From Synergistaceae bacterium (GTDB taxonomy: Bacteria > Synergistota > Synergistia > Synergistales > Aminobacteriaceae): a stretch of DNA of 6,359 nt. Position numbers and translations under genes: made by a program. The notes under the pieces were generated by a model. That model saw only the letters and a list, made by a program, of their open reading frames with translations. It made no database searches and was not told the DNA's origin. The stretch covers positions 1 to 6,359 of the forward strand of contig JAISWV010000392.1 in assembly GCA_031270755.1 (NCBI GenBank), read 5' to 3'. Below, piece by piece: positions 1-5,133 of the stretch. Every line of letters begins with the position of its first letter. Within the stretch, counting starts at the first letter, position 1.

Positions 1-2
1 CC

Positions 3-695
3 CCCTCCGAGTTCTACCGGGACCGCTACGCCTTCGCCGGGGCGGAGACACGGCGGGACCGCACCCGCCGGCTCTGGGGGGAGAAGTTCGGTATCCGCGT
101 CATCGAGGGCTACGGCACCACCGAAACCTCTATCGTCTCGGCCAACACGGCTCTGCAGTTTCGCGTGGGCACGGTGGGGCGCATGATGCCCGGAATGACG
201 TACCGACTGGACCTCGTCCCCGGCATCGGCGAGGGCGGGCGTCTTTTCGTCCGGGGGGCCAACGTGATGCTGGGGTATCTCAAGAGCGACAAACCCGGCG
301 TCGTGCAGCCGCCCCAAGAAAAATGGCACGACACCGGCGACATCATCCACGTGGACGACTACGGCTTCATGACCATCAAGGGGCGCGCCAAGCGCTTCGC
401 CAAGGTGGGCGGGGAGATGATATCCTTGACGGCGCTGGAGGAAGAAGTCGAAGGCTTGTGGCCGAGGACCCGGCACGCGGTGGTGTCCGTGCAGGACGAG
501 CGCAAGGGCGAACAGCTGGTTCTTGTCACGGAAAAACAGGACGCTCAGCGTGAAGAGCTGGCGGCGTACATGAAAGAGAGGGGTTACGTGGAGGTCTCCA
601 TCCCCAAAAAAATCCTATACGTCTCCAAGCTTCCTCTTCTGGGCTCTGGCAAGACGGATTATCCCGGGGTCGCGGAGCTGGTGAAGAACCTGTAA
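3..695 (+). CDS. aas: Acyl-[acyl-carrier-protein] synthetase, Aas-type, 3' part (5' end outside window)
   Basis: This is the C-terminal 230 codons of an AMP-forming acyl-ACP synthetase of the ANL superfamily, open from the window edge in the frame starting at base 3. Family role: it activates a fatty acid with ATP and loads it onto ACP. In full-length Aas proteins an N-terminal acyltransferase then re-acylates lyso-phosphatidylethanolamine at the inner membrane. Visible motifs are YGTTET (bases 111-128), the adenylate-binding TGD (333-341), the hinge-region GRAKRFAKVGGEMISL block, and the C-terminal PLLGSGKTD, whose Lys (651-653) matches the conserved ANL catalytic lysine. The block order and wording match E. 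coli Aas closely. Whether the acyltransferase half is present cannot be seen. The gene is clearly GC-richer than the downstream DNA and ends in TAA with no convincing terminator after it. Confidence 0.9.
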   Translation, partial: PSEFYRDRYAFAGAETRRDRTRRLWGEKFGIRVIEGYGTTETSIVSANTALQFRVGTVGRMMPGMTYRLDLVPGIGEGGRLFVRGANVMLGYLKSDKPGVVQPPQEKWHDTGDIIHVDDYGFMTIKGRAKRFAKVGGEMISLTALEEEVEGLWPRTRHAVVSVQDERKGEQLVLVTEKQDAQREELAAYMKERGYVEVSIPKKILYVSKLPLLGSGKTDYPGVAELVKNL

Positions 696-709
696 CAGTT
701 TCGCCAAAT

Positions 710-883
710 CTAAACCCACCGGCTTTCAGCTGGCGGCCGCACTTCATATTCGGATCCTCGATCTTCGTTCCCTCCGCGCTTGATTGCCTGCAGAGCGTTT
801 TTCGCGTCTTCCAGATCTTTCGCGCGAGACAATATTTGTATAACCATTTCGATAATAGAATCAAGCTGTTTGTCAGTTACAAT
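710..883 (-). pseudogene. Small 57-codon frame without a standard start codon, unknown function
   Basis: This minus-strand frame reads ...VTDKQLDSIIEMVIQILS, then an AKDLEDAKNALQAIKR segment and a polar tail, ending in TAG at 710-712. The first 35 residues look protein-like and amphipathic helical. There is no ATG, GTG or TTG near the natural beginning: the frame opens after a TGA, and a GGAGGAG ribosome binding site sits 5 bases before an ATT codon (883-881). An ATG lies in frame 12 codons later (Met13), but it would cut off half of the helix. It could be a gene translated from a rare ATT start, a gene whose start was mutated, or the continuation of the 984-877 frame by a -1 shift. I do not recognise the family. 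Nothing in the neighbourhood suggests a partner. Confidence 0.3.
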
Positions 884-984
884 TCGCTCTCCTCCTCACA
901 GCTGCAAAGCTCATGATCTTCGCTTCTTTCGATATTCCGGCGACCTCTCCTGTATTTTAGTACTCGATCGATATCTTCAAGCAT
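877..984 (-). CDS. Tiny 35-residue reading frame, hypothetical
   Basis: Starts with ATG at 984-982 and reads MLEDIDRVLKYRRGRR, followed by an acidic, Cys-containing end (C27 and C29 in a CSC) and TAA at 879-877. An alternative in-frame GTG three codons upstream is possible. There is no obvious ribosome binding site. Its stop region overlaps the beginning of the 883-710 frame in the -1 direction, so the two may be halves of one former gene of about 92 codons. The composition is strongly charged, and no family is recognised. It may be a chance frame or debris next to the hairpin at 1005-1023. Confidence 0.2.
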   Translation of the reverse strand: MLEDIDRVLKYRRGRRNIERSEDHELCSCEEESEL

Positions 985-1105
985 CTTGAACACTCAGTCA
1001 ACGACCGCCGCTTCAAGCGGTGGCTTGAAACTTCGCCCCTATAAGGAGCTTAAAACATTTATGTAGACGAGGAGTTCAGACATACCATTTCCAAGATGCT
1101 CGAAG
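975..1105. repeat. Hairpin flanked by inverted repeats; possible IS200/IS605-type element end
   Basis: CCGCCGC (1005-1011) pairs with GCGGTGG (1017-1023) around a TTCAA loop, with one G-T pair. On the minus strand the context reads GCCACCGC-loop-GCGGCGG followed by TCGTTGAC, which resembles the subterminal stem-loops of tnpB-type IS200/IS605 elements as I remember them. On either side, 975-990 and the reverse complement of 1090-1105 agree at 14 of 16 bases. The motif CTTCAAG or CTTGAA occurs four times between 975 and 1029, including a perfect TTCAAG-CAT-CTTGAA inverted repeat (976-990). No TnpA or TnpB coding sequence is present, so if this is an element end the body is lost. Confidence 0.3.
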
Positions 1106-1173
1106 AAAACGCCAAGCAATTGACGGCTCTTTTCAACGCGCCGCATATTCAGCAAATATGTCATCATGGCTAA
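1054..1173 (+). pseudogene. Protein-like remnant frame of 39 codons, no start codon
   Basis: The frame opens after a TAA at 1051-1053, passes through YVDEEFRHTISKMLEENAK and ALFNAPHIQQICHHG, and stops at TAA 1171-1173. The only in-frame ATG (1096-1098) is internal and has no good ribosome binding site. The alternation of charged and hydrophobic residues looks like a real helix rather than random translation, which suggests the tail of a former gene. No family is recognised. Its SKMLEE segment comes from the same inverted-repeat sequence that encodes FKMLED in the opposite-strand frame at 984-877. Confidence 0.2.
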
Positions 1174-1217
1174 CCATATCCCCCGCATCTCGATTGTCGG
1201 GGACGTTCACGAACGCG

Positions 1218-1877
1218 CTATGCCATTCGCAGCCAGATTGCCGTGGCCTCGTTGCGGGGAATTGTCAGTTCTCTGCCATTCAGGGCGACGCATAAAGAAC
1301 CCGTCAGGGACGCGTCCAGGCAGGTAACGCCGGCGCCCGCCGTAAAACCCGTGTTTTGCAAACGTTTACGCAGTTTTTCATTGGCGGTCAAACGTGTAAC
1401 GAAGCCTTTTTGTCCATCTTCCAGCACGGAAAGAGGATTGGGCAGCAAGACACGCGCCTCCATCGCGTTGAAAAGTTCATCTACCCAAGATTCTTTGTCG
1501 GCTCTGGCGCGCCTGAAAAAATCGAGCATGGAGTAAAGTCTATCACCTGTTACCGCGTCCATATAATGTTCCGTGTTGCACGCCATTTCGGAGGAACGTT
1601 CTCTATCCACGCCCAAAAGTTCATGGAAAAACACACGCAGCCCTTCATGCCGGCGATAAACCAAAAGGCCCTTCCGCCGCCCCTCCACAGTGAGGTGAAG
1701 AGAACCATAACGCTCATGATTCAGCAATTTTTCCCGCGCTAGCTTCTGTACCGTAACCGTTACGGTTCCTTTGGTAATTCCCAAACGCTTGGCAAGATCG
1801 GTGACAGTGACGTCTCGGCCAGTGCTTTCGAGAAGAAAAATTTCCTTCAGGTAATCTTCGATACGGGCTGTTATCAT
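1218..1877 (-). CDS. DtxR-family metal-dependent transcriptional repressor
   Basis: This 219-residue protein has the full three-part DtxR architecture: a winged helix-turn-helix at about residues 5-62 (LAKRLGITKGTVTVTVQKL), a helical dimerisation and metal-binding domain at 63-140, and a FeoA/SH3-like C-terminal domain from about 150. Family members bind Fe2+ or Mn2+ and then block transcription of metal-uptake genes. The primary-site ligands visible are C100, E103 and H104 (CNTEH, as in DtxR CRWEH) plus D8, where DtxR has Met10 and MntR has Asp8. H77 is kept, but the other ancillary-site positions seem to be R81 and S96 rather than Glu and His. The start is ATG 1877 with GGAAGGGAAG about 8 bases upstream. 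It lies downstream of the His-tail MarR gene in the same direction, with a 119-base gap that contains two hairpins. Control of the nearby feo operon is plausible but not shown. Confidence 0.92.
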   Translation of the reverse strand: MITARIEDYLKEIFLLESTGRDVTVTDLAKRLGITKGTVTVTVQKLAREKLLNHERYGSLHLTVEGRRKGLLVYRRHEGLRVFFHELLGVDRERSSEMACNTEHYMDAVTGDRLYSMLDFFRRARADKESWVDELFNAMEARVLLPNPLSVLEDGQKGFVTRLTANEKLRKRLQNTGFTAGAGVTCLDASLTGSLCVALNGRELTIPRNEATAIWLRMA

Positions 1878-1910
1878 TGGCGATACTTCCCTTCCGACGA
1901 AAATCCATTT

Positions 1911-1947
1911 TCACGAAGCGGGGGTCAGGCGGCAGGTCCCCCCGTGA
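1911..1947 (-). promoter_or_regulatory. GC-rich hairpin in the leader of the DtxR-family gene
   Basis: TCACG (1911-1915) pairs with CGTGA (1943-1947). After a small bulge, GGGGG (1920-1924) pairs with CCCCC (1938-1942), leaving a loop of about 13 bases. The hairpin lies 34 bases upstream of the DtxR-family start, just before its ribosome binding site (about 1886-1895). It has no T-tract on the minus-strand side, so it is not a standard terminator. It could shape mRNA stability or translation. Confidence 0.35.
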
Positions 1948-1954
1948 GGTATAA

Positions 1955-1977
1955 AACAAAACCCCACGGTTTTTGTT
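1955..1977 (-). terminator. Possible intrinsic terminator after the His-tail MarR gene
   Basis: On the minus strand AACAAAAACC pairs with GGTTTTGTT around a GTGG loop: nine base pairs with one bulged A. It is followed by TTAT and lies 19 bases past the MarR stop. The stem is A-T rich and the T-tract is short, so termination may be partial, allowing some read-through into the DtxR-family gene. Confidence 0.4.
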
Positions 1978-1996
1978 CAAGTTATCGGCATTGATT

Positions 1997-2638
1997 TCAA
2001 AACCAATTGTGTTCTGCCCGGTAAACTCCGAAAGCCCACTCAGAATCACCTCTGTCGCAAAACCTATTCCCATGCCCGCGAGGGCCGCCATGAGGTCCGT
2101 GGTGCTCATACTCACATCCATGATGCCCATGAGGGCCATGATGTTCATGATGCCCATGAAGGCCATAGAAAGGATTTCCGCCTTCGAGGCCTTCGTCCTC
2201 CATAGCTTGCGCGAGTTTCGATATGATGCGTTGCAAATAATCGTCCAAATTTGCTTTTTCTTCCTCGCTCAAACAGTCGAGCAGCAGGTCGACGCCGCTT
2301 TCTCGAGAATTGGATTCGTCGGCGGCTTTCAATCCCTCCGGCGTCAATTTGATGTTGGCGGTCCTGCGGTCTTCTTCGGACGCCGTGCGGGTGATGTAGC
2401 CGCTTCGCTCCAATTTTGCCAGCAGCTCGCCAAGGGATTGGTTTCGCATGTCGAGTAGATAACCCAGCTCCTTTTGACTGATTTCCGGTTGCAGCTTCAG
2501 AATGGAAAGCACTCGCCCCTGTCCCCTCGTGGGATTGGCGAATGGCCCAAAGTGCCTGAAACTGTGGAAATGGTGGCTGGCCAATAACCTGCTCAGCTTC
2601 ACAATACTGTGCATCAATTCACTGTTCCGGTCGTTCAT
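1997..2638 (-). CDS. MarR-family transcriptional regulator with His-rich C-terminal tail
   Basis: This 213-residue protein has a MarR winged helix-turn-helix in the first 145 or so residues: the ISQKELGYLLDMRNQSLGEL recognition region (53-72), the wing TRTASEEDRRTANIKLTPEG with the family's DRR (90-92), and a C-terminal dimerisation helix. Beyond residue 155 it carries a tail with 12 His in residues 161-189 (HGHHEHHGPHGHHG and repeats, with C175). The N-terminal region also has HH-F-H (22-25) and H29. Most MarR proteins end near residue 150, so the tail is an addition of roughly 55 residues. His-rich tails often bind Ni, Zn, Co or Cu, so metal sensing or buffering is inferred. The start is ATG 2638 with GAGGAGG at about 2644-2650. 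A near-consensus promoter with two palindromes lies directly upstream, typical of MarR autoregulation. The last 20 residues (from C194) differ in style and could reflect an old frameshift. Confidence 0.9.
   Translation of the reverse strand: MNDRNSELMHSIVKLSRLLASHHFHSFRHFGPFANPTRGQGRVLSILKLQPEISQKELGYLLDMRNQSLGELLAKLERSGYITRTASEEDRRTANIKLTPEGLKAADESNSRESGVDLLLDCLSEEEKANLDDYLQRIISKLAQAMEDEGLEGGNPFYGLHGHHEHHGPHGHHGCEYEHHGPHGGPRGHGNRFCDRGDSEWAFGVYRAEHNWF
2072..2166. repeat. 27-base imperfect tandem repeat encoding the His-rich tail
   Basis: The 21-base segment at 2119-2139 recurs at 2146-2166 with a single A/G difference, giving a 27-base (nine-codon) period. On the coding strand the units read through HGHHEHHGP and HGHHG. 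The CAT/GGC codon repetition shows that the tail grew by internal duplication and could vary in length between strains. The interval 2072-2158 covers the densest His codons. Confidence 0.75.
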
Positions 2639-2673
2639 AGTCCTTCCTCCTCAAAAAATTTACGAACCAAATC

Positions 2674-2687
2674 ACAAGGTACCTTGT
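2674..2687. promoter_or_regulatory. Operator palindrome 1 of the His-tail MarR gene
   Basis: ACAAGGTACCTTGT is a perfect 14-bp palindrome lying just downstream of the predicted transcription start (about 2689) of the MarR gene. Its core AAGGTACCTT is repeated exactly at 2702-2711, with a centre-to-centre distance of 26 bp, and I see no other copy in the window. MarR dimers bind such palindromes, and a site here would block transcription initiation. Confidence 0.65.
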
Positions 2688-2695
2688 AAAACAAA

Positions 2696-2723
2696 ATTAT
2701 AAAGGTACCTTGAGATTTGTCAA
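2696..2723 (-). promoter_or_regulatory. Near-consensus sigma70-type promoter of the His-tail MarR gene, with operator palindrome 2 in its spacer
   Basis: On the minus strand TTGACA (2723-2718) and TATAAT (2701-2696) are both exact consensus hexamers, separated by 16 bases. The palindrome AAGGTACCTT (2711-2702) fills most of the spacer. A protein bound there would exclude RNA polymerase. The predicted start near 2689 gives a leader of about 50 bases that ends in the AGGAGG site. Confidence 0.75.
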
Positions 2724-2810
2724 GCAAAAATTTCTACGAGAAAAAAACCGAAATAGATATGAAGCCGCCGAATATATACTCACAACCTAAAACATTTGCC
2801 AAGGTCCAGC

Positions 2811-2829
2811 GGGCGGATGGTATCCGCCC
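2811..2829. repeat. Perfect REP-like hairpin between the feo operon and the MarR gene
   Basis: GGGCGGAT (2811-2818) and ATCCGCCC (2822-2829) form a perfect 8-bp stem with a 3-base loop. On the minus strand it starts about seven bases after the stop of the last small feo-linked frame. There is no T-tract, so it is not a classic intrinsic terminator. The GTAGGGGCGGAT form resembles dispersed intergenic palindromes of many bacterial genomes. It could protect the 3' end of the feo mRNA. Confidence 0.5.
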
Positions 2830-2835
2830 CTACGG

Positions 2836-2910
2836 TTACTGGCGGATCCTGCCGTTGAGGAAATCTACAAGGACGAAAATGTCAGTGAACAGGGTTTGAA
2901 CGGTTACCAT
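2836..2910 (-). CDS. 24-residue small protein, translationally coupled to feoC, unknown function
   Basis: ATG at 2910-2908 follows AAGGAG with a 5-base gap, one of the best ribosome binding sites in the window. That site is itself part of the last feoC codons, and the frame overlaps the feoC stop by 7 bases. The peptide starts MVTVQTLFTDIFVLVDFLNG, has a basic end (RIRQ) and stops at TAA 2838-2836. It is rich in Val, Leu, Ile and Phe with two Asp, so it could be a short amphipathic or membrane-surface helix. The spacing and overlap are those of a real operon gene. feo operons often end in small membrane or Cys-rich proteins, but this peptide has no Cys and no family that I recognise. Confidence 0.5.
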   Translation of the reverse strand: MVTVQTLFTDIFVLVDFLNGRIRQ

Positions 2911-3215
2911 TTTTTCTCCTTTCCAAGCGGCGGATATGGGCGCGGTGCATGGAAATCCGCCTCGCGCCCCTCTTTCATTCTCACCGCTTCCCAAAGAGCG
3001 GGGGGATTCTCCAACGCGGCGCTGACGAACGGGCAGGCGGCGCATTGTTTGCCGCAGCAGATCTTCGCCGGGCAGACTTTTCGCAGATAACCGGCGTGAT
3101 TGAGAAAATCGAGACTGGCCGCTATTGCCTGGGGCGTCGCGTTCAAACGTTCCGCAAGGTCATATTGAGAAAGCGTTTTTCCTTCCGCCAACAAATCCAG
3201 TAGTTTCCCCAGCAT
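2904..3215 (-). CDS. feoC: FeoC-like winged-helix protein with Cys cluster
   Basis: This 103-residue protein has a small winged-helix domain at about 1-46 (LSQYDLAERLNATPQAIAASLDFLNHAGYL), followed by a Cys-rich segment with C48, C53, C54, C58 and C61. FeoC proteins pair such a domain with Cys that can hold an iron-sulfur cluster, and they act on the cytoplasmic face of FeoB. In Klebsiella FeoC protects FeoB from proteolysis. Its place 16 bases after the feoB stop fits this family and suggests cotranscription. The tail after residue 65 (PPALWEAVRMKEG, then a Pro-rich basic end) is longer than in the roughly 80-residue classical FeoC. The start is ATG 3215; the ribosome binding site (GAGAGAGG) is modest, so coupling to feoB translation is likely. 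Direct DNA binding by this protein is uncertain. Confidence 0.82.
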   Translation of the reverse strand: MLGKLLDLLAEGKTLSQYDLAERLNATPQAIAASLDFLNHAGYLRKVCPAKICCGKQCAACPFVSAALENPPALWEAVRMKEGREADFHAPRPYPPLGKEKKW

Positions 3216-3231
3216 AATTTACCAGCCTCTC

Positions 3232-5133
3232 TCAAAAAAACAGCGAGGATACGCGGAATACGACCAATGACAAGAACAGCGCCGTCACCATATAGTACCC
3301 CGCGATTCTCAGCGTCCATTTCATCGAGCGGTTTTCCAAATAGGTGGAAGCCATCGCGTTTACGCAGGGGACAGTGAAGGACATGGCGAAGAGAAACGCC
3401 AGAGCTTCGGGTTTCGAGATGGCTTCGGCGAGGACGGCGCCAAAGTTTTCCGCCGTTTCGGTGCTTTTGGATACGGCGGTTTCAAATATATTGCCGCTTC
3501 CAAGATAGAGGGCGCTGAGAACACCCAACACCGCCTCTTTCGCAAAGGCCGCCGCGATGAACGCCATAAAAAGCTGCCAGCCGAGGCCGAAAAAGCGGCT
3601 TACCGGGTCGATGAAACGGCCGACTTTATAAATGATACTGTTCTCCACATTGCCGTCCGCGGTCCAGGTAAGGCAGAAAAAAACAATGGTTATGATAAAA
3701 ACGACCTTGTACGCTCGCAGAAATATGTCCGTCGACCGCAGGAGCATTGTTTTGAAGAGCAGTCCCCATTTGGGTTTGTGATAAGGCGGCAGTTCCATAA
3801 TCATGCCGGTTCGTCCCTCTTCGGGAACGAGGCTTCGCCCGAAAACTTTGGCGGTGATCATCATGTGAACCACCATGACAGCAAAAATACCCAGCATGAT
3901 AAACAGCGTTCCCGAGCCGAAAAAGATGTTTGCCAATACCGGAACGACGGACAAAATCGCGGCGCAGGGAACCGCCCACATAAGCGCCATAGCAAGCGTC
4001 CGCTGCCCCCAGGTGTCGATGATCCGCGTTCCCGCGGCGCCGCCGATGGTGCAGCCAAGGCTGACAAAGAACGGCATGATCGCCTTTCCCTGTAATCCCA
4101 GTTTGCTCATTACGCTGTCAAACACGAAGGAGGCCCGAGCCATATATCCGATGTCTTCCAAAAAACTGAAGACAAAGGTAATACCGAATACAAAAGCGGC
4201 CATTTCGATGGCGAAAACAAAGGTATTGAGCACGCTGCCGACAATGAGGGATGTCAGAAAGGGAGAGAACCCCACGCCCAATAAAAAAGCGGCGGCAGGC
4301 GGGCCGAGCAGGGAAGGCGCCAGGGTCGCGGCGCCGCCGATAGCGAAAAGGGGTATCATTGCCGCGATAAGCCCCGCGATTCCGATGCCGATCGCAAGAA
4401 ACTTGCCCATGACCCTGCTCGTGGCGATACGGTCAAATCGAGAGAAGGCGGCGGCGCTTTCTTGCGTTTTCTTCACCGCGCCATCAAGGAGGTTTTCTAT
4501 CCATTTGAATTTGATGTCCGCCGACGCCAGCACGTCGGATTTTTCCGCCGTATCCGGGAGCGCGGGCGGGGTTTTGATCATCCTTCCGGCGTTCTCGATG
4601 GCGGCGTAAAACGCGCCGTAATCTTTCGGATTGGACGCGACAAAGGGAAGCGCCGGAATGCCGAGCCGTTCTTCCAGCAGTTTCGCGTCGACCGTTATGC
4701 CCTTGTCTTTCGCCACGTCCATCATGTTGAGGAGGAGTATCGCCGGTACGTTGAGCGGCGCGAAGTCGGCAAGCATATAGAGGCTTCGCTCCAACTGCGA
4801 AGCGTCCGCGAGAATGCACACCACATCCGCTTCACCCCCGGCAATGTAATCGCGCGTAACTATTTCTTCTTCCGAGCCCGCGGAAAGGGAGTAGCTTCCG
4901 GGCAGGTCGGCGGCAATATACCGCTTGCCTTTGTGTTGAAACTCGCCCTCTTTTTTCTCGACGGTCTTGCCGGGCCAGTTACCCACGTGCTGATGGCCTC
5001 CGGTGAGGGTGTTGAACAGCGTTGATTTCCCCGAATTGGGCTGTCCCAAAAGGGCGATAACGCGGGCGTTCGTTTTTGCGCGCCCGGACCCAGTTTTGTT
5101 GAATTTTGCGTCGTCACAGTATTCGCAGCTCAT
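3232..5133 (-). CDS. feoB: FeoB ferrous-iron transport protein (G-protein-coupled membrane permease)
   Basis: This 633-residue protein imports Fe2+ across the cytoplasmic membrane. An N-terminal CxxC (C3, C6) precedes the GTPase domain: G1 GQPNSGKST (30-38), the FeoB switch region VGNWPGKTVEKKEG (50-63), G3 DLPG (76-79), G4 NMMD (136-139) and a probable G5 near VASN (165-168). A short linker with ADIKFKWIENLL (205-216) leads to the membrane part from about residue 240. The first Gate core is FSFLEDIGYMARASFVFDSV (323-342) followed by FFVSLGCTIGGAAGTR; the second includes AKEAVLGVLSALYL and FTVPCVNAMAS (586-596). The protein is shorter than E. coli FeoB (about 770 residues), mainly through a small GDI-like linker. 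The Gate sequence GCTIGG replaces the usual GCNVP. ATG overlaps the feoA stop as ATGA (5130-5133). Manganese or mixed-metal transport cannot be excluded. Confidence 0.97.
   Translation of the reverse strand: MSCEYCDDAKFNKTGSGRAKTNARVIALLGQPNSGKSTLFNTLTGGHQHVGNWPGKTVEKKEGEFQHKGKRYIAADLPGSYSLSAGSEEEIVTRDYIAGGEADVVCILADASQLERSLYMLADFAPLNVPAILLLNMMDVAKDKGITVDAKLLEERLGIPALPFVASNPKDYGAFYAAIENAGRMIKTPPALPDTAEKSDVLASADIKFKWIENLLDGAVKKTQESAAAFSRFDRIATSRVMGKFLAIGIGIAGLIAAMIPLFAIGGAATLAPSLLGPPAAAFLLGVGFSPFLTSLIVGSVLNTFVFAIEMAAFVFGITFVFSFLEDIGYMARASFVFDSVMSKLGLQGKAIMPFFVSLGCTIGGAAGTRIIDTWGQRTLAMALMWAVPCAAILSVVPVLANIFFGSGTLFIMLGIFAVMVVHMMITAKVFGRSLVPEEGRTGMIMELPPYHKPKWGLLFKTMLLRSTDIFLRAYKVVFIITIVFFCLTWTADGNVENSIIYKVGRFIDPVSRFFGLGWQLFMAFIAAAFAKEAVLGVLSALYLGSGNIFETAVSKSTETAENFGAVLAEAISKPEALAFLFAMSFTVPCVNAMASTYLENRSMKWTLRIAGYYMVTALFLSLVVFRVSSLFF

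Larger units (their letters stand above)
696..1217. other. Gene-poor 522-base stretch with likely mobile-element and gene debris
   Basis: No intact, well-supported gene lies between the aas stop and the dtxR-family stop. The stretch holds two overlapping tiny minus-strand frames (984-877 and 883-710), a strong hairpin (1005-1023) flanked by a 16-bp inverted repeat (975-990 and 1090-1105, 14 of 16 identical), and a plus-strand protein-like frame (1054-1173). A weak hairpin at 717-737 lacks a T-tract. The mixture of short, start-less frames and inverted repeats is what decayed insertion DNA looks like. That reading is inference, since no transposase motif survives here. Confidence 0.5.

Noticed and set aside
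717..737. Hairpin after the aas stop as terminator
   Set aside because: The stem CCACCGGCT/AGCTGGCGG has a mismatch and a G-T pair, and no T-tract follows on the plus strand.
1166..1327. Plus frame beginning MANHIPRISIVGDVHE
   Set aside because: The start looks plausible and overlaps the previous stop, but the frame runs deep antisense into the DtxR-family gene and the later residues are not protein-like.
1714..2166. 150-codon minus frame with a Met-rich start (MAFMGIMNIMALMGIM) overlapping the MarR tail and the DtxR-family start
   Set aside because: It is another frame of the His tail repeat and the dtxR 5' region. It has no ribosome binding site and conflicts with two well-supported genes; its Met richness follows from the CAT-rich repeat.
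2717..2899. 60-codon plus frame across the REP-like palindrome
   Set aside because: Starts from a TTG without a ribosome binding site, runs through the hairpin and the opposite-strand small frame; composition not convincing.
3875..4609. 244-codon plus-strand open frame
   Set aside because: Antisense to feoB, low-complexity Ala/Pro/Lys composition typical of a GC-biased shadow, and no ribosome binding site.
4462..5025. 187-codon plus-strand open frame
   Set aside because: Antisense to the FeoB GTPase domain, Arg/His/Gly-rich shadow translation.
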